In this document: in pieces, positions 15,848-23,791 of the stretch | Layout: every line of letters begins with the position of its first letter | How positions within the stretch are numbered: the first letter of the stretch is position 1 | Assembly (NCBI GenBank): GCA_017410605.1 | Contig: JAFQQN010000017.1 | Span: 62,001 to 126,000 of the forward strand | DNA from: Clostridia bacterium | Lineage (GTDB): Bacteria; Bacillota; Clostridia; Oscillospirales; Acutalibacteraceae | Direction of reading: 5' to 3' | DNA: 64,000 bases | Position numbers and translations under genes: made by a program | The notes under the pieces: model-generated | Told to the model about the DNA's origin: nothing | Seen by the model: only the letters and a program-made list of their open reading frames with translations | The model's database searches: none

Positions 15848-17041
15848 ATGGAAAAATTTATTTATGCAGATAATGCCGCTACCACTGCGGTGTCAAATAA
15901 GGTTTTAGAGCAAATGATGCCTTATTTTAGTGAGCAATACGGCAATGCTTCAAGCCTTTATAGTTTTGGTCAAAAGGCTAAAGCGGGTGTTAATAAAGCA
16001 AGAGAGCAAATTGCCAGCGCTATAGGTGCCGAAAATTCTAACGAAATTTATTTTACCGGCGGCGGAAGTGAGTCTGATAACTGGGCTATTAAGGGTGTTG
16101 CCCATTCTATGGCTAAAAAGGGCAAAAATCACATTATTTCTACCGCTTTTGAGCATCACGCAGTTTTGCACTGCCTTGATAAGCTTAAAAAAGAGGGGTT
16201 TGAAATCACCCTTTTAGATGTTCATAGCGACGGTCTTGTAAGGGTTGACGAGCTTGAGGCCGCTATAAGAGAGGATACAGCGTTAGTTACAGTTATGTAT
16301 GCCAATAACGAAATTGGCACGGTACAGCCTATTAAAGAAATTGGCGAGGTTTGTAAAAAGCATAGGGTAATTTTTCACACAGATGCCGTTCAGGCAGTTG
16401 GAAATATTCCCATAGATGTTAAGGATGCTGCTATTGACCTGCTTTCAATGTCCTCTCATAAATTTCACGGACCTAAGGGTGTTGGCGCCCTTTATATAAG
16501 AAAAGGTATTGTTATTCCAAACCTTATAGACGGTGGCGCACAGGAGAGAGGTCGCAGAGCCGGCACCGAAAATACCGCCGGTATTGTTGGTATGGGTGCC
16601 GCTATAGAAATCGCGGTTGCCACAATGGAGGAAAGGGCAAAAAGGCTTTCCGAAATTCGTGATTATATTATAGATAATGCTCTTAAAATTGAACGCAGTA
16701 GGGTTAATGGTGACAGAAAACACCGTCTGCCCGGTAATGTTAGCCTTTGCTTTGAGGGTATAGAGGGTGAAAGCCTACTTTTAATGCTTGACGCTAAGGG
16801 TGTTTGTGCTTCGTCGGGCTCGGCCTGTACCTCAGGCTCGCTAGACCCAAGCCACGTGCTTTTAAGTATAGGTCTTCCCCACGAGGTTGCTCACGGCTCC
16901 TTAAGGCTTAGCTTTAGTGACGAAAATACCATGGAGGATGCAGAATATATTTTATCAGTTCTGCCTCCAATTGTTGAAAGGCTTCGTTTAATGTCACCCC
17001 TTTGGGACAGAATTAAAATGGAAGAAAAGGAGAATAACTAA
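15848..17041 (+). CDS. nifS: Cysteine desulfurase (NifS/IscS type)
   Basis: PLP enzyme that takes sulfur from cysteine as a persulfide for Fe-S cluster building. Lys205 in [11 protein letters not shown] binds PLP, His103 stacks on it, and the catalytic Cys327 lies in the SGSACTSGS loop, the longer class I loop that hands sulfur directly to IscU. 397 residues is normal. ATG 15848 follows AAGGAAGG. It overlaps iscU by one base (TAATG), so the enzyme and the scaffold are made together. Confidence 0.96.
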   Translation: MEKFIYADNAATTAVSNKVLEQMMPYFSEQYGNASSLYSFGQKAKAGVNKAREQIASAIGAENSNEIYFTGGGSESDNWAIKGVAHSMAKKGKNHIISTAFEHHAVLHCLDKLKKEGFEITLLDVHSDGLVRVDELEAAIREDTALVTVMYANNEIGTVQPIKEIGEVCKKHRVIFHTDAVQAVGNIPIDVKDAAIDLLSMSSHKFHGPKGVGALYIRKGIVIPNLIDGGAQERGRRAGTENTAGIVGMGAAIEIAVATMEERAKRLSEIRDYIIDNALKIERSRVNGDRKHRLPGNVSLCFEGIEGESLLLMLDAKGVCASSGSACTSGSLDPSHVLLSIGLPHEVAHGSLRLSFSDENTMEDAEYILSVLPPIVERLRLMSPLWDRIKMEEKENN

Positions 17042-17478
17042 TGTATACAGAACAGGTTATGGAGCATTTTACCAATCCAAGAAATATGGGTGAAATTGCC
17101 GATGCCGACGGTGTTGGTGAGGTTGGTAATGCAAAATGCGGCGATATAATGAAAATATTCCTTAAAATTAAAGACGGTATTATTGAGGATGTTAAGTTTA
17201 AAACCTATGGCTGTGCATCGGCTATAGCCACAAGCTCAATCGCCACCGAAATGATAAAGGGCCATTCTATTGAAGAGGCAGTTGCCCTTTCTAACAAGGC
17301 GGTTGTTGAGGCTTTAGGCGGCCTGCCGGCACATAAAATTCATTGCTCGGTTTTAGCAGAACAGGCCGTAAAAGCCGCCCTTTGGAACTATTATGATAAG
17401 CAGGGAATAGACCCCGCCCCCATTTTAGGTGAAAACGCCCTTTGCGACTGTCACGACTGTGACCATTGCGGAGAATAA
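17041..17478 (+). CDS. iscU: Fe-S cluster scaffold IscU/NifU N-terminal type
   Basis: Scaffold on which [2Fe-2S] and [4Fe-4S] clusters are assembled with NifS. The three ligand cysteines are Cys33 (AKCGD, with Asp35), Cys58 (YGCASA) and Cys102 (KIHCSVLA). The 145-residue protein ends in a cysteine/histidine-rich tail, CDCHDCDHC at 135-143, beyond the normal scaffold fold; such tails occur in clostridial copies and may bind metal. The gene overlaps nifS by one base and is followed by a 38-bp terminator that occurs again at 19220. Confidence 0.95.
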   Translation: MYTEQVMEHFTNPRNMGEIADADGVGEVGNAKCGDIMKIFLKIKDGIIEDVKFKTYGCASAIATSSIATEMIKGHSIEEAVALSNKAVVEALGGLPAHKIHCSVLAEQAVKAALWNYYDKQGIDPAPILGENALCDCHDCDHCGE

Positions 17479-17500
17479 GGGTTAAAATAGTTTAAATTGC

Positions 17501-17538
17501 AAAGACAGTATAGCCTTGCACAGGTTATACTGTCTTTT
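17501..17538. repeat. 38-bp direct repeat, left copy, also the iscU terminator
   Basis: This 38-base sequence is identical to 19220-19257. It is itself a hairpin: 12-base arms AAAGACAGTATA/TATACTGTCTTT around a 14-base centre, followed by a T run, so it works as the iscU terminator. The two copies bracket the 1.7-kb accessory segment. Confidence 0.9.
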
Positions 17539-17698
17539 TTGTTTTATTTTATTGTTCATTTGTGCAAAGTGCAACAAAATAATTGGTAAAATTTTATATT
17601 TTACAAGTTGATAAATGTTGACTTGTACAATGTAATTATGATATCTTAAAAATATACAAAAGAAAACTGTTCCTATCGTGGTGACTTCAAAAGCGTAA

Positions 17699-18085
17699 AC
17701 CACCTATGATTACACTACAGAAAGTCTTGACGGCCTTACCGATAGCGTGGTAGAATATACCTATGGAGATACTAACTAGAAAGACAAGCTAACAGCCTAT
17801 AACGGCAACACCATAACCTATGATGAAATAGGATTGAATATTAGTTCTAAGAAACTACGCTTTGATGTTAATTTTGGCACGAAAGGATTGGAAATTTCTG
17901 GTACATCAATTAATGGGGATAATGAGAATTCATTTGGTGCAACCTTGAATCTCAGATCGTTATGTGTCGATTTTGAATATTCTTCTGCTATTGTATGGGA
18001 CAACACAACAGCAGGGACATATACAACTATAGGTGTAAACGTGTTGTTTTTTGTCGCCGCATTTGTTAAAGTCCCAATAGGGTAA
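17699..18085 (+). pseudogene. RHS/YD-repeat protein tail, broken
   Basis: In one frame the DNA encodes RHS-type sequence: EYTYGDTN, an in-frame TAG at 17777-17779 where family members have Trp (TGG), then KDKLTAYNGNTITYDEIG. Another stop (TAA, 17696-17698) precedes the readable part. After YDEIG the frame passes directly to GL and a 80-residue beta-rich tail with no RHS repeats, ending at 18085; the usual 100 or so residues of core between these motifs are missing, so there is an internal deletion too. It is the dead end of an RHS polymorphic protein whose variable C-terminus survives. The 160 bases before it (17541-17698) hold no intact gene. Confidence 0.7.
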
Positions 18086-18129
18086 ACGAATTTTTCAGCA
18101 GCACCGGTCTACTAATAAGGAGAACTTAA

Positions 18130-18747
18130 ATGTTTGGAATATTGCGAATTTTAATTGGAGTGGTTTTTGGGGCTTTCTCGTTTTTCCTCATTTTTAAATT
18201 TTCAAAACTAAAATTTCGGAATTGGCTTAGCATAGGTGTAATAGGTGCTGTTATATTACTAATTACAATTCTTGGATTTGTTCCATTTGAAAATTTGTTG
18301 TATAGTTTTGGTTCTGCAAAAGAGGTATATAAATATTACTATTTTTTAGAAGATGACCCAGAATTAGTTGTTGAGGGAAATGAGTGCGATTTTGTTGTGG
18401 GAAGAAAAAACAATACTTCTAATTTTTTAATTGTACCAAAAAATACAAGTGGTTGGAAAATAGGAATTAGCTCAAATACTAAAAGAAAAGTACAAAAACT
18501 TTCTAACGGAATTGTTTTATATGTTTACCAATACAAGGATACAAGTGATTATTTTATAACCATCCTTGACACAAATGGTGGTGAATCAACTGTATCGGAT
18601 GAATACAATACCAAATTCTTTTCATTAGAAAGATACAATGATTCGCTCGAAAAAAAATTTGTTACTTATTATGCACATATTACTAATCTTAATCCACAGT
18701 ATAGCGTAATAGTAAATGATAACAAAATAGTATTGGGAAATCAATAA
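18130..18747 (+). CDS. Uncharacterised membrane protein, candidate RHS-associated immunity protein
   Basis: A 205-residue protein with two N-terminal membrane helices (about 5-25 and 35-55) and a soluble, lysine- and asparagine-rich C-terminal part. ATG 18130 has a strong AAGGAG site eight bases away, and the frame is intact. Base composition is more AT-rich than in flanking genes, suggesting transfer. I do not recognise a family. Its place 44 bases after an RHS tail is where immunity genes lie in polymorphic toxin loci, so an immunity or orphan-immunity role is a guess from context only. Its stop overlaps the recombinase remnant by a few bases tail to tail. Confidence 0.55.
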   Translation: MFGILRILIGVVFGAFSFFLIFKFSKLKFRNWLSIGVIGAVILLITILGFVPFENLLYSFGSAKEVYKYYYFLEDDPELVVEGNECDFVVGRKNNTSNFLIVPKNTSGWKIGISSNTKRKVQKLSNGIVLYVYQYKDTSDYFITILDTNGGESTVSDEYNTKFFSLERYNDSLEKKFVTYYAHITNLNPQYSVIVNDNKIVLGNQ

Positions 18748-19202
18748 ATAGATTCGATTTTCCATTCCACACCAACCTCTTTCTGCTTCTCACCATCAAT
18801 TGTTTCTAAACAACTAATTTCAATTTTGCTTATCAGCTTGTTTAGAATAAACGGTGTTAATTCCGTAATATTTAGGCACTCCCTGACAGTCTCTCTGAAC
18901 TGCTCAACGGATATTTCGGCAGTATGTTGCTGTGAAATTTTAGATTGCAAGGCAGATAACTTTTGCTCTAATGCTTCCTGCTCTGCCTGAATATCTCTCA
19001 TCAGCATTTCATAATTCCTGTCATCAATAACACCGTCAGCGTGACCGTCAAACAGCCTTCGCACTTTACCGGACAATTCTGTCATTCGTTTTTCAATAGA
19101 ATTCTTTTCTTTCAAAGCGGAATCGGATGGCAGATTGTCGGCGGTTTTAATCTGCACAAGGGCATAAAACGCCTCGTCTTTTTCTACCGCCTTGGTGAGT
19201 CT
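18741..19202 (-). pseudogene. C-terminal fragment of a large serine recombinase (DUF4368 type)
   Basis: About 154 codons of the C-terminal end of a transposon-type large serine recombinase. The stretch contains a long coiled coil (EKRMTELSGKVRRLFDGHADG, in two parts) and the DUF4368-like end with NITELTPFILNKLISKIEI. The catalytic resolvase domain, the recombinase domain and the zinc ribbon are all missing: recombinase-like sequence starts abruptly at 19202, 18 bases from the 38-bp repeat copy. A GTG at 19157 could start translation of a 138-residue remnant but the protein cannot catalyse recombination. Confidence 0.8.
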
Positions 19203-19219
19203 ATAAAAGCAATATAAAT

Positions 19220-19257
19220 AAAGACAGTATAGCCTTGCACAGGTTATACTGTCTTTT
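19220..19257. repeat. 38-bp direct repeat, right copy, also the mtaB terminator
   Basis: Exact copy of 17501-17538. On the minus strand it forms a hairpin followed by TTTATTTATATT just after the mtaB stop, so it ends that gene's transcript. Ancestrally one such hairpin probably lay between convergent iscU and mtaB. Confidence 0.88.
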
Positions 19258-19264
19258 ATTTTTG

Positions 19265-20548
19265 CTATTCAATTATTCCAAGTAATCCGTCATTAATAAG
19301 GTCGGTTAGGGTTACCTCTTTTTCGGTGTGCAATAAAGCCTTATCGCCCTTTACATACACTGGGGCATAGCTTTCGCTATATCCCATTAAATAGCCCTTT
19401 TCCATTGTTTCAAAAAGCACTTTGCAGTTTGTGCCTACCATTTTTTCCATAATTCTTTTAGAAGAAAGGTCACAAGCTTTTGCCATTTTTGCGGCTCTTA
19501 TGTGTTTTATTTGCTCGTCTATTCTGCCTTTCATTAAGGCGGCGGCGGTGCCCTCTCTTACACTGTAGGGGAAAATATGAGCCTTTAAAAAGCCTATTTC
19601 TTCGGTGAAAGACAAAGAGGCGTTAAATTCTTCTTCGCTTTCCCCAATAAAGCCCACCATAATATCGGTAGTAACGCCGGGGTTTTCCCATCTTTTTCTA
19701 ATTTCATCTACCAGAGTTTTATATTCATTTGTACTATAAAGGCGGTTCATTCTTTTTAGCGTGGCGTCACAACCCGACTGCAGAGAAAGGTGAAACTGTG
19801 GGCAAAACTGCGGAATTTTTTGAAGTCTGTCTAAAAGGTCGGGGGTGGTAAGGTCGGGTTCTAAAGAGCCAAGACGAACACGGCTTATGCCCTCTATTTT
19901 TGAAACAACCTCTACTGCATCGGCAAGGGAAAGACCGTTTTCCTTGCCATAGGAGGAAAGGTTTATGCCTACCAGTACCAGCTCTTTAAAGCCTTTCTTT
20001 GCTAAACTTAAAGCCTCTGCCTTAATATCTTCAAGACTGCGGGATCTAACTCTGCCCCTTGCTTTCGGAATGATACAGTAGGTGCAACCCCTGTCACATC
20101 CGTCTTCAATTTTTATATAGGCTCTGGTGCGTTCGCTAAAGCTTTCAAGCCTACAGCTTTCAAACCTTTCGCCCTTTAAATGGGGAGGTATGTTTATTAT
20201 TCGCTGTCTGTCAGATAAAAAACGCTCGGTTGCTTTTAAAACATTTCTACTGCTTTCGTTGCCTAAAATTATATCGGCCGGAAGAGCCTCGGCTTGGGTG
20301 GGGAAAGCCTGTGGCATACAGCCGGTAAGAACTATTACTGCCTCGGGTTTTAGCCTTCTGTAACGGCGAACAAGCTGTCTTGTTTTGCGGTCGCTTTCGG
20401 CCGTTACGGTACAGGAATTTACAATAATAATATCTGCAGCTTTTGGGTCTGAAGCTTCAATGTAGCCCGATGAAACAAAAATACCTTTAATATATTCGCT
20501 TTCATATTGGTTTACCTTGCAACCCAGTGTGTGAAAAAATATCTTCAT
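19265..20548 (-). CDS. mtaB: tRNA t6A37 methylthiotransferase MtaB
   Basis: Radical-SAM enzyme that adds a methylthio group to N6-threonylcarbamoyladenosine at position 37 of tRNAs. The N-terminal domain has the three auxiliary-cluster cysteines Cys10, Cys46 and Cys77, and the radical-SAM triad CDRGCTYC is at 151-158; a TRAM-like domain ends the protein. The HTLGCKVNQYE start separates it from MiaB and RimO. 427 residues is normal. A near-consensus promoter lies at 20600-20629. Confidence 0.94.
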   Translation of the reverse strand: MKIFFHTLGCKVNQYESEYIKGIFVSSGYIEASDPKAADIIIVNSCTVTAESDRKTRQLVRRYRRLKPEAVIVLTGCMPQAFPTQAEALPADIILGNESSRNVLKATERFLSDRQRIINIPPHLKGERFESCRLESFSERTRAYIKIEDGCDRGCTYCIIPKARGRVRSRSLEDIKAEALSLAKKGFKELVLVGINLSSYGKENGLSLADAVEVVSKIEGISRVRLGSLEPDLTTPDLLDRLQKIPQFCPQFHLSLQSGCDATLKRMNRLYSTNEYKTLVDEIRKRWENPGVTTDIMVGFIGESEEEFNASLSFTEEIGFLKAHIFPYSVREGTAAALMKGRIDEQIKHIRAAKMAKACDLSSKRIMEKMVGTNCKVLFETMEKGYLMGYSESYAPVYVKGDKALLHTEKEVTLTDLINDGLLGIIE

Positions 20549-20599
20549 AAAAATCTCCGAAATAAAACATCAAATATTTATTAAAATACAACCACAATC

Positions 20600-20629
20600 A
20601 TTATAAAGCCCCTGTCTGCTCGTTGTCAA
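20600..20629 (-). promoter_or_regulatory. Promoter of mtaB
   Basis: Minus-strand TTGACA (20624-20629), 18 bases, TATAAT (20600-20605). Confidence 0.85.
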
Positions 20630-20704
20630 GAATTTTGTATGGATGCAAGTAGGTGCTATGATTGAAAAATAATCATTTTCTACATAAAAGAGTTGTTTTA
20701 TAAA

Positions 20705-20734
20705 TTGACAGGCGGTGTTTATCTATGTTAAACT
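20705..20734 (+). promoter_or_regulatory. Promoter of the quinone oxidoreductase-like gene
   Basis: TTGACA (20705-20710) followed at 17-18 bases by TTAAAC/TAAACT (20728-20734); the weak -10 is embedded in a perfect palindrome. Confidence 0.65.
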
Positions 20735-20745
20735 AACATAGATAA
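20719..20745 (+). promoter_or_regulatory. Perfect palindromic operator over the -10 element
   Basis: Twelve-base arms TTATCTATGTTA (20719-20730) and TAACATAGATAA (20734-20745) match perfectly around AAC. Covering the spacer, the -10 and the likely start of transcription, it is well placed for a dimeric repressor. The ATGT/ACAT halves recall PadR-family sites, but the regulator is not in the window. Confidence 0.75.
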
Positions 20746-20770
20746 TATAATTAATCAAAGGAGAAAAATT

Positions 20771-21754
20771 ATGAAAGCTGTTCTGATTCACGACGATAAA
20801 AGTCTTCATTTTGAAAATGTTCCCGACCCTGTAATTAAAGAAGACGAGGTTTTGGTTAAGGTTTCTGCTGCGGCCCTTAACCGTGCAGACCTACTTCAAA
20901 GAGAGGGTTGCTATCCGCCGCCGCCCGGCTGCCCCGATTGGATGGGCCTTGAGGTTGCAGGTGAAATAGTAGAGATGGGAAATGAGGTTTCTAAGCTTTC
21001 TGACTGGAAGCTTGGGGACAAAGTTTGTGCTCTTCTTGGCGGTGGCGGTTATGCCGAGTATGTTGCCGTTAAGTACGATATGATTATGCCTATTCCTAAG
21101 GGTTGTTCTATGGTAGAGGCTGCCGCAATTCCCGAGGCTTTTGCCACAGCCTATCTCAACCTTTTCTGGGAGGGTAATATTAAAAGTGGCGATACCCTTT
21201 TAATGCACGCAGGTGCCAGCGGTCTTGCCAGTGTTATTATTCCTATGGCTAAGGCATTTGGCGTTCGTGTTATCACCACAGTTTTGTCTGACGAAATTGC
21301 CGAGAGCATTAAGCATCTTAATGCCGATGTAGTTGTTAATACCTCTAAGGAGGATATTTCCGAGGTTCTTAAAGAACAGCTTGAACAGGGTCATCCTGTT
21401 ACGGTTGCTATTGACTGCCTTGGCGGCGAAATTATGGGCAAATGCCTACATTACCTTGAGCACGGTGCCCGTTGGATTATGATAGCCACTCTGGCCGGTG
21501 ATTTTACTCAGATAGATATGAGAAACATTTATGTAAGAAATGTAAGAATTGTGGGAAGTACACTTCGTTCTCGTAAGCCTGAGGTTAAAGCCCAAATTTT
21601 AGCTAAGCTTGTTGAAGAGGTTTGGCCAAAGGTTGAAAGCGGTGAAATTAAGCCAACAATTTATAAAACGCTTCCTATTACCGAGGCCGAAGAAGCACAC
21701 GACATTCTTTATAGAGGCGAAAATGTTGGTAAGGTTGTTCTTACATTAGATTAA
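20771..21754 (+). CDS. NAD(P)H:quinone oxidoreductase family protein (zinc-independent MDR)
   Basis: A 327-residue medium-chain dehydrogenase/reductase of the PIG3/quinone-oxidoreductase group, which reduces quinones or enones with NADPH. The N-terminal GroES-like domain has LNRADLLQREGCYPPPPG (about 38-55), a signature of this group, and the Rossmann domain has MHAGASGLASVIIPMAK (about 148-164). The catalytic zinc ligands of alcohol dehydrogenases are missing. ATG 20771 follows AAGGAG. Expression is probably switched by the operator at 20719-20745, for example in response to electrophiles; the inducer is unknown. Confidence 0.88.
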   Translation: MKAVLIHDDKSLHFENVPDPVIKEDEVLVKVSAAALNRADLLQREGCYPPPPGCPDWMGLEVAGEIVEMGNEVSKLSDWKLGDKVCALLGGGGYAEYVAVKYDMIMPIPKGCSMVEAAAIPEAFATAYLNLFWEGNIKSGDTLLMHAGASGLASVIIPMAKAFGVRVITTVLSDEIAESIKHLNADVVVNTSKEDISEVLKEQLEQGHPVTVAIDCLGGEIMGKCLHYLEHGARWIMIATLAGDFTQIDMRNIYVRNVRIVGSTLRSRKPEVKAQILAKLVEEVWPKVESGEIKPTIYKTLPITEAEEAHDILYRGENVGKVVLTLD

Positions 21755-21767
21755 TTAAAGCAATATT

Positions 21768-21802
21768 AAAACCGTTTGAAGTTTATTTCTTCAAACGGTT
21801 TT
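21768..21802. terminator. Bidirectional terminator
   Basis: AAAACCGTTTGAAG pairs with CTTCAAACGGTTTT around a seven-base loop, between convergent genes. Confidence 0.88.
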
Positions 21803-21826
21803 GTTAATATATTGAAAAGCTTAAAA

Positions 21827-22654
21827 TTAAAATCTTGGTGGTTTATAGTTGGGGTAATAGGTTTTATTTTGAAGCTCGGTTAGTCTATTATAGTTTTCAA
21901 TAAGATATTTGCAGTATACACTGTAACAGGTCATAAAAAACGGCAATGTGTAAAGCAAGGGAATAACAAGCAAAGAAAGAACAGCCCAACCTAAAAAGCT
22001 TAAAATAAAGCTTAAGGTTTTTCCGTTAACCTGCTTAGAAATAATATTTGAAAGGTGAAGAGCCTCTTGTGGAGAAATGTTGTTGTCGTTTATCATTAAA
22101 ATTGGGGCGGCAAAATACCTTAACAGAAGAATAATAGAAAGTATTGTTCCAAAAAGGGTAAGAACATTGCCAAGGCTCCAAAGAGAGGATACAAAGAAGG
22201 GCATAGCAAAATTCAACATATCGTAAAGGGTTGGGCGACACAGTATAGATATGATTATTGAAGGCAAAAAGCAAACCACAAGAATAGCAACAATGCGGCA
22301 AAAAATTCTAAACCCAAGTGAAACAGAGCGTATATATTCTTTGGTTCGTGAAAAGTAGAAAAAGGCTTCGCTAACAGGAAGGTCATCACCTGCGGCGGTG
22401 AACCAAAACCACCTTAACACACCGTATAAAAGGGGAACACCGAAAAACTGCCACAAAAAAAACGATGGAATAAGTGATAAAACTAAACTCCAGCCATTGT
22501 TGAGAGCAGCAGAAAGCATTAAATAAAGCATAGAAAAAAACACATATATAAGGCAAAAAGCAGAAATAACTAAAGCGCCTGAGGCTAGAACTTTAGACCA
22601 TTTGTTGCTTAAAGAGGCCTTTGCGGTTGTTTTAATGAAGCTAATTGTAGGCAT
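21827..22654 (-). CDS. Multi-pass membrane protein, DUF975-like
   Basis: A 275-residue integral membrane protein with about six helices. The C-terminal part, LSFILSFLGWAVLSLL...P followed by a polar YCKYLIENYNRL end, resembles DUF975-type proteins of Firmicutes, whose function is unknown; similarity is by pattern only. I choose ATG 22654, with AGAGG seven bases upstream, over the in-frame GTG at 22660. No partner genes adjoin; the minus-strand promoter is shared back to back with that of the binding lipoprotein. Confidence 0.6.
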   Translation of the reverse strand: MPTISFIKTTAKASLSNKWSKVLASGALVISAFCLIYVFFSMLYLMLSAALNNGWSLVLSLIPSFFLWQFFGVPLLYGVLRWFWFTAAGDDLPVSEAFFYFSRTKEYIRSVSLGFRIFCRIVAILVVCFLPSIIISILCRPTLYDMLNFAMPFFVSSLWSLGNVLTLFGTILSIILLLRYFAAPILMINDNNISPQEALHLSNIISKQVNGKTLSFILSFLGWAVLSLLVIPLLYTLPFFMTCYSVYCKYLIENYNRLTELQNKTYYPNYKPPRF

Positions 22655-22680
22655 AAACACACCTCTTATATTTTTTCTTT

Positions 22681-22689
22681 ATTATACCA
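22681..22689 (-). promoter_or_regulatory. Extended -10 promoter for the DUF975-like gene
   Basis: TGG followed by a perfect TATAAT on the minus strand (22681-22689); no good -35 is seen. Confidence 0.5.
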
Positions 22690-22690
22690 C

Positions 22691-22719
22691 TTGCATTTAT
22701 TTAAAATATGAAGTAAAAT
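22691..22719 (+). promoter_or_regulatory. Promoter for the binding lipoprotein gene
   Basis: TTGCAT (22691-22696), 17 bases, TAAAAT (22714-22719). Confidence 0.6.
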
Positions 22720-22752
22720 TAAACAAATACTAAAAAAGGAATGTTTTTTAAT

Positions 22753-23601
22753 ATGAAAAGGGTTTTAGGGGTCGTTTTGGCTCTTTTTATTGTTTTAAAT
22801 ATGGCAGGGTGCAGCCCAAAGGGCTATCCGGTTGTTGTTGGTGAAACCGAAATTTCGGCACCGCCAAAAAAAGTGGTTGCTTTTAGCGATAATATTGCTT
22901 TTGCCATTGCCGATTTGGGCTATGAAGAACTAATTGTGGGTGCTACAGAGGGCTTTATAAATTCGGGCAAAAGCGGTGTTGCCAACATAAGCGGACAATA
23001 TGAAGCAGAGCTTGATGTTGTTGCCGCCTTGAAACCCGATTTAGCAATTTCACCCGTAAAGCTTTCTGCCAAGGCTGAGCAGATGTTAAATGATGCCGAA
23101 ATACCTTATGTTGTTGTTGCTACACCCGAAAATTTAGAAGGTCTTAAAACCTTTTACAATACACTTGCCCGTGTTTTCGTGGGGGAAGAAAAATACATTG
23201 AAACGGCCGAGATGTTTATAACAAAAACCGAACAAGAGCTTTCAGCTTTAAATACTGCCAATGCCTCAAAAGATAAAACAGCTTTGATTTTTGTTGAAGA
23301 GGGGCTTGTGGCGACACCCGATACCCTTGCAGGGGAGCTTGTAACGGCGGCAGGAATTAAAAACGCCGCCCAGCAGTTTAAGAATTATGAAATGCCTGAA
23401 GAAGAAATTAAAAAGGCCGACCCACAGGTTATAATTTGCCCCAAAGGTCTTTCTGACAGTATCATAAAAGCCCCTGCGCTTAATGAGACTACGGCAGTGA
23501 AAAATGCCGCAGTTTATGAGGTAGAACTTGCATCTCTTCTTTATGGCACAAGCGGTTCGGTTTCGGTTTTAAAGGAAATTACAAATTACGTTTCTAAATA
23601 A
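22753..23601 (+). CDS. Periplasmic-binding-type lipoprotein (BtuF/FhuD-like), orphan
   Basis: A 282-residue lipoprotein: signal peptide with lipobox LNMAGC, then a class III solute-binding fold of the BtuF/TroA kind, seen in PKKVVAFSDN, the ELDVVAALKPDLAIS strand-helix unit and the second lobe's PQVIICPKG. Such proteins bind iron chelates, haem or cobamides for ABC importers. No permease or ATPase gene lies nearby, so its transporter is elsewhere or it has another role. ATG 22753 is preceded by AAGGA at 11 bases; the ATG at 22741 touches that site and is rejected. Confidence 0.82.
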   Translation: MKRVLGVVLALFIVLNMAGCSPKGYPVVVGETEISAPPKKVVAFSDNIAFAIADLGYEELIVGATEGFINSGKSGVANISGQYEAELDVVAALKPDLAISPVKLSAKAEQMLNDAEIPYVVVATPENLEGLKTFYNTLARVFVGEEKYIETAEMFITKTEQELSALNTANASKDKTALIFVEEGLVATPDTLAGELVTAAGIKNAAQQFKNYEMPEEEIKKADPQVIICPKGLSDSIIKAPALNETTAVKNAAVYEVELASLLYGTSGSVSVLKEITNYVSK

Positions 23602-23740
23602 AAACAAAGCCTCTGACCAGAAAGTGTGTTGTCCTTAACGGAGAATTTGAAGATTCGTTCAATTCTTGTTAAGAACCAGCATCGCATTTGTATGTACAAA
23701 TGCAGCCCAGCAGTAGCCCAAACCCAATAACAACAAAAAA

Positions 23741-23785
23741 AGAGAAGATTCGTATTTTGTAACGAGTCTTCTCTTTCTTTTTGTT
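23741..23785 (+). terminator. Terminator after the binding lipoprotein
   Basis: AGAGAAGATTCGT (23741-23753) pairs with ACGAGTCTTCTCT (23762-23774), one wobble, followed by TTCTTTTTG. Confidence 0.8.
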
Positions 23786-23791
23786 TGTTAA

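Noticed and set aside
17600..17660. Possible promoter (TTGACT with a TATCTT-like -10) in front of the RHS remnant
   Set aside because: The -10 is poor and the only frame it would serve is broken.
17482..17703. 73-codon minus-strand frame over the iscU terminator and the left end of the insert
   Set aside because: It runs through the terminator hairpin, has no ribosome site and shows no family pattern.
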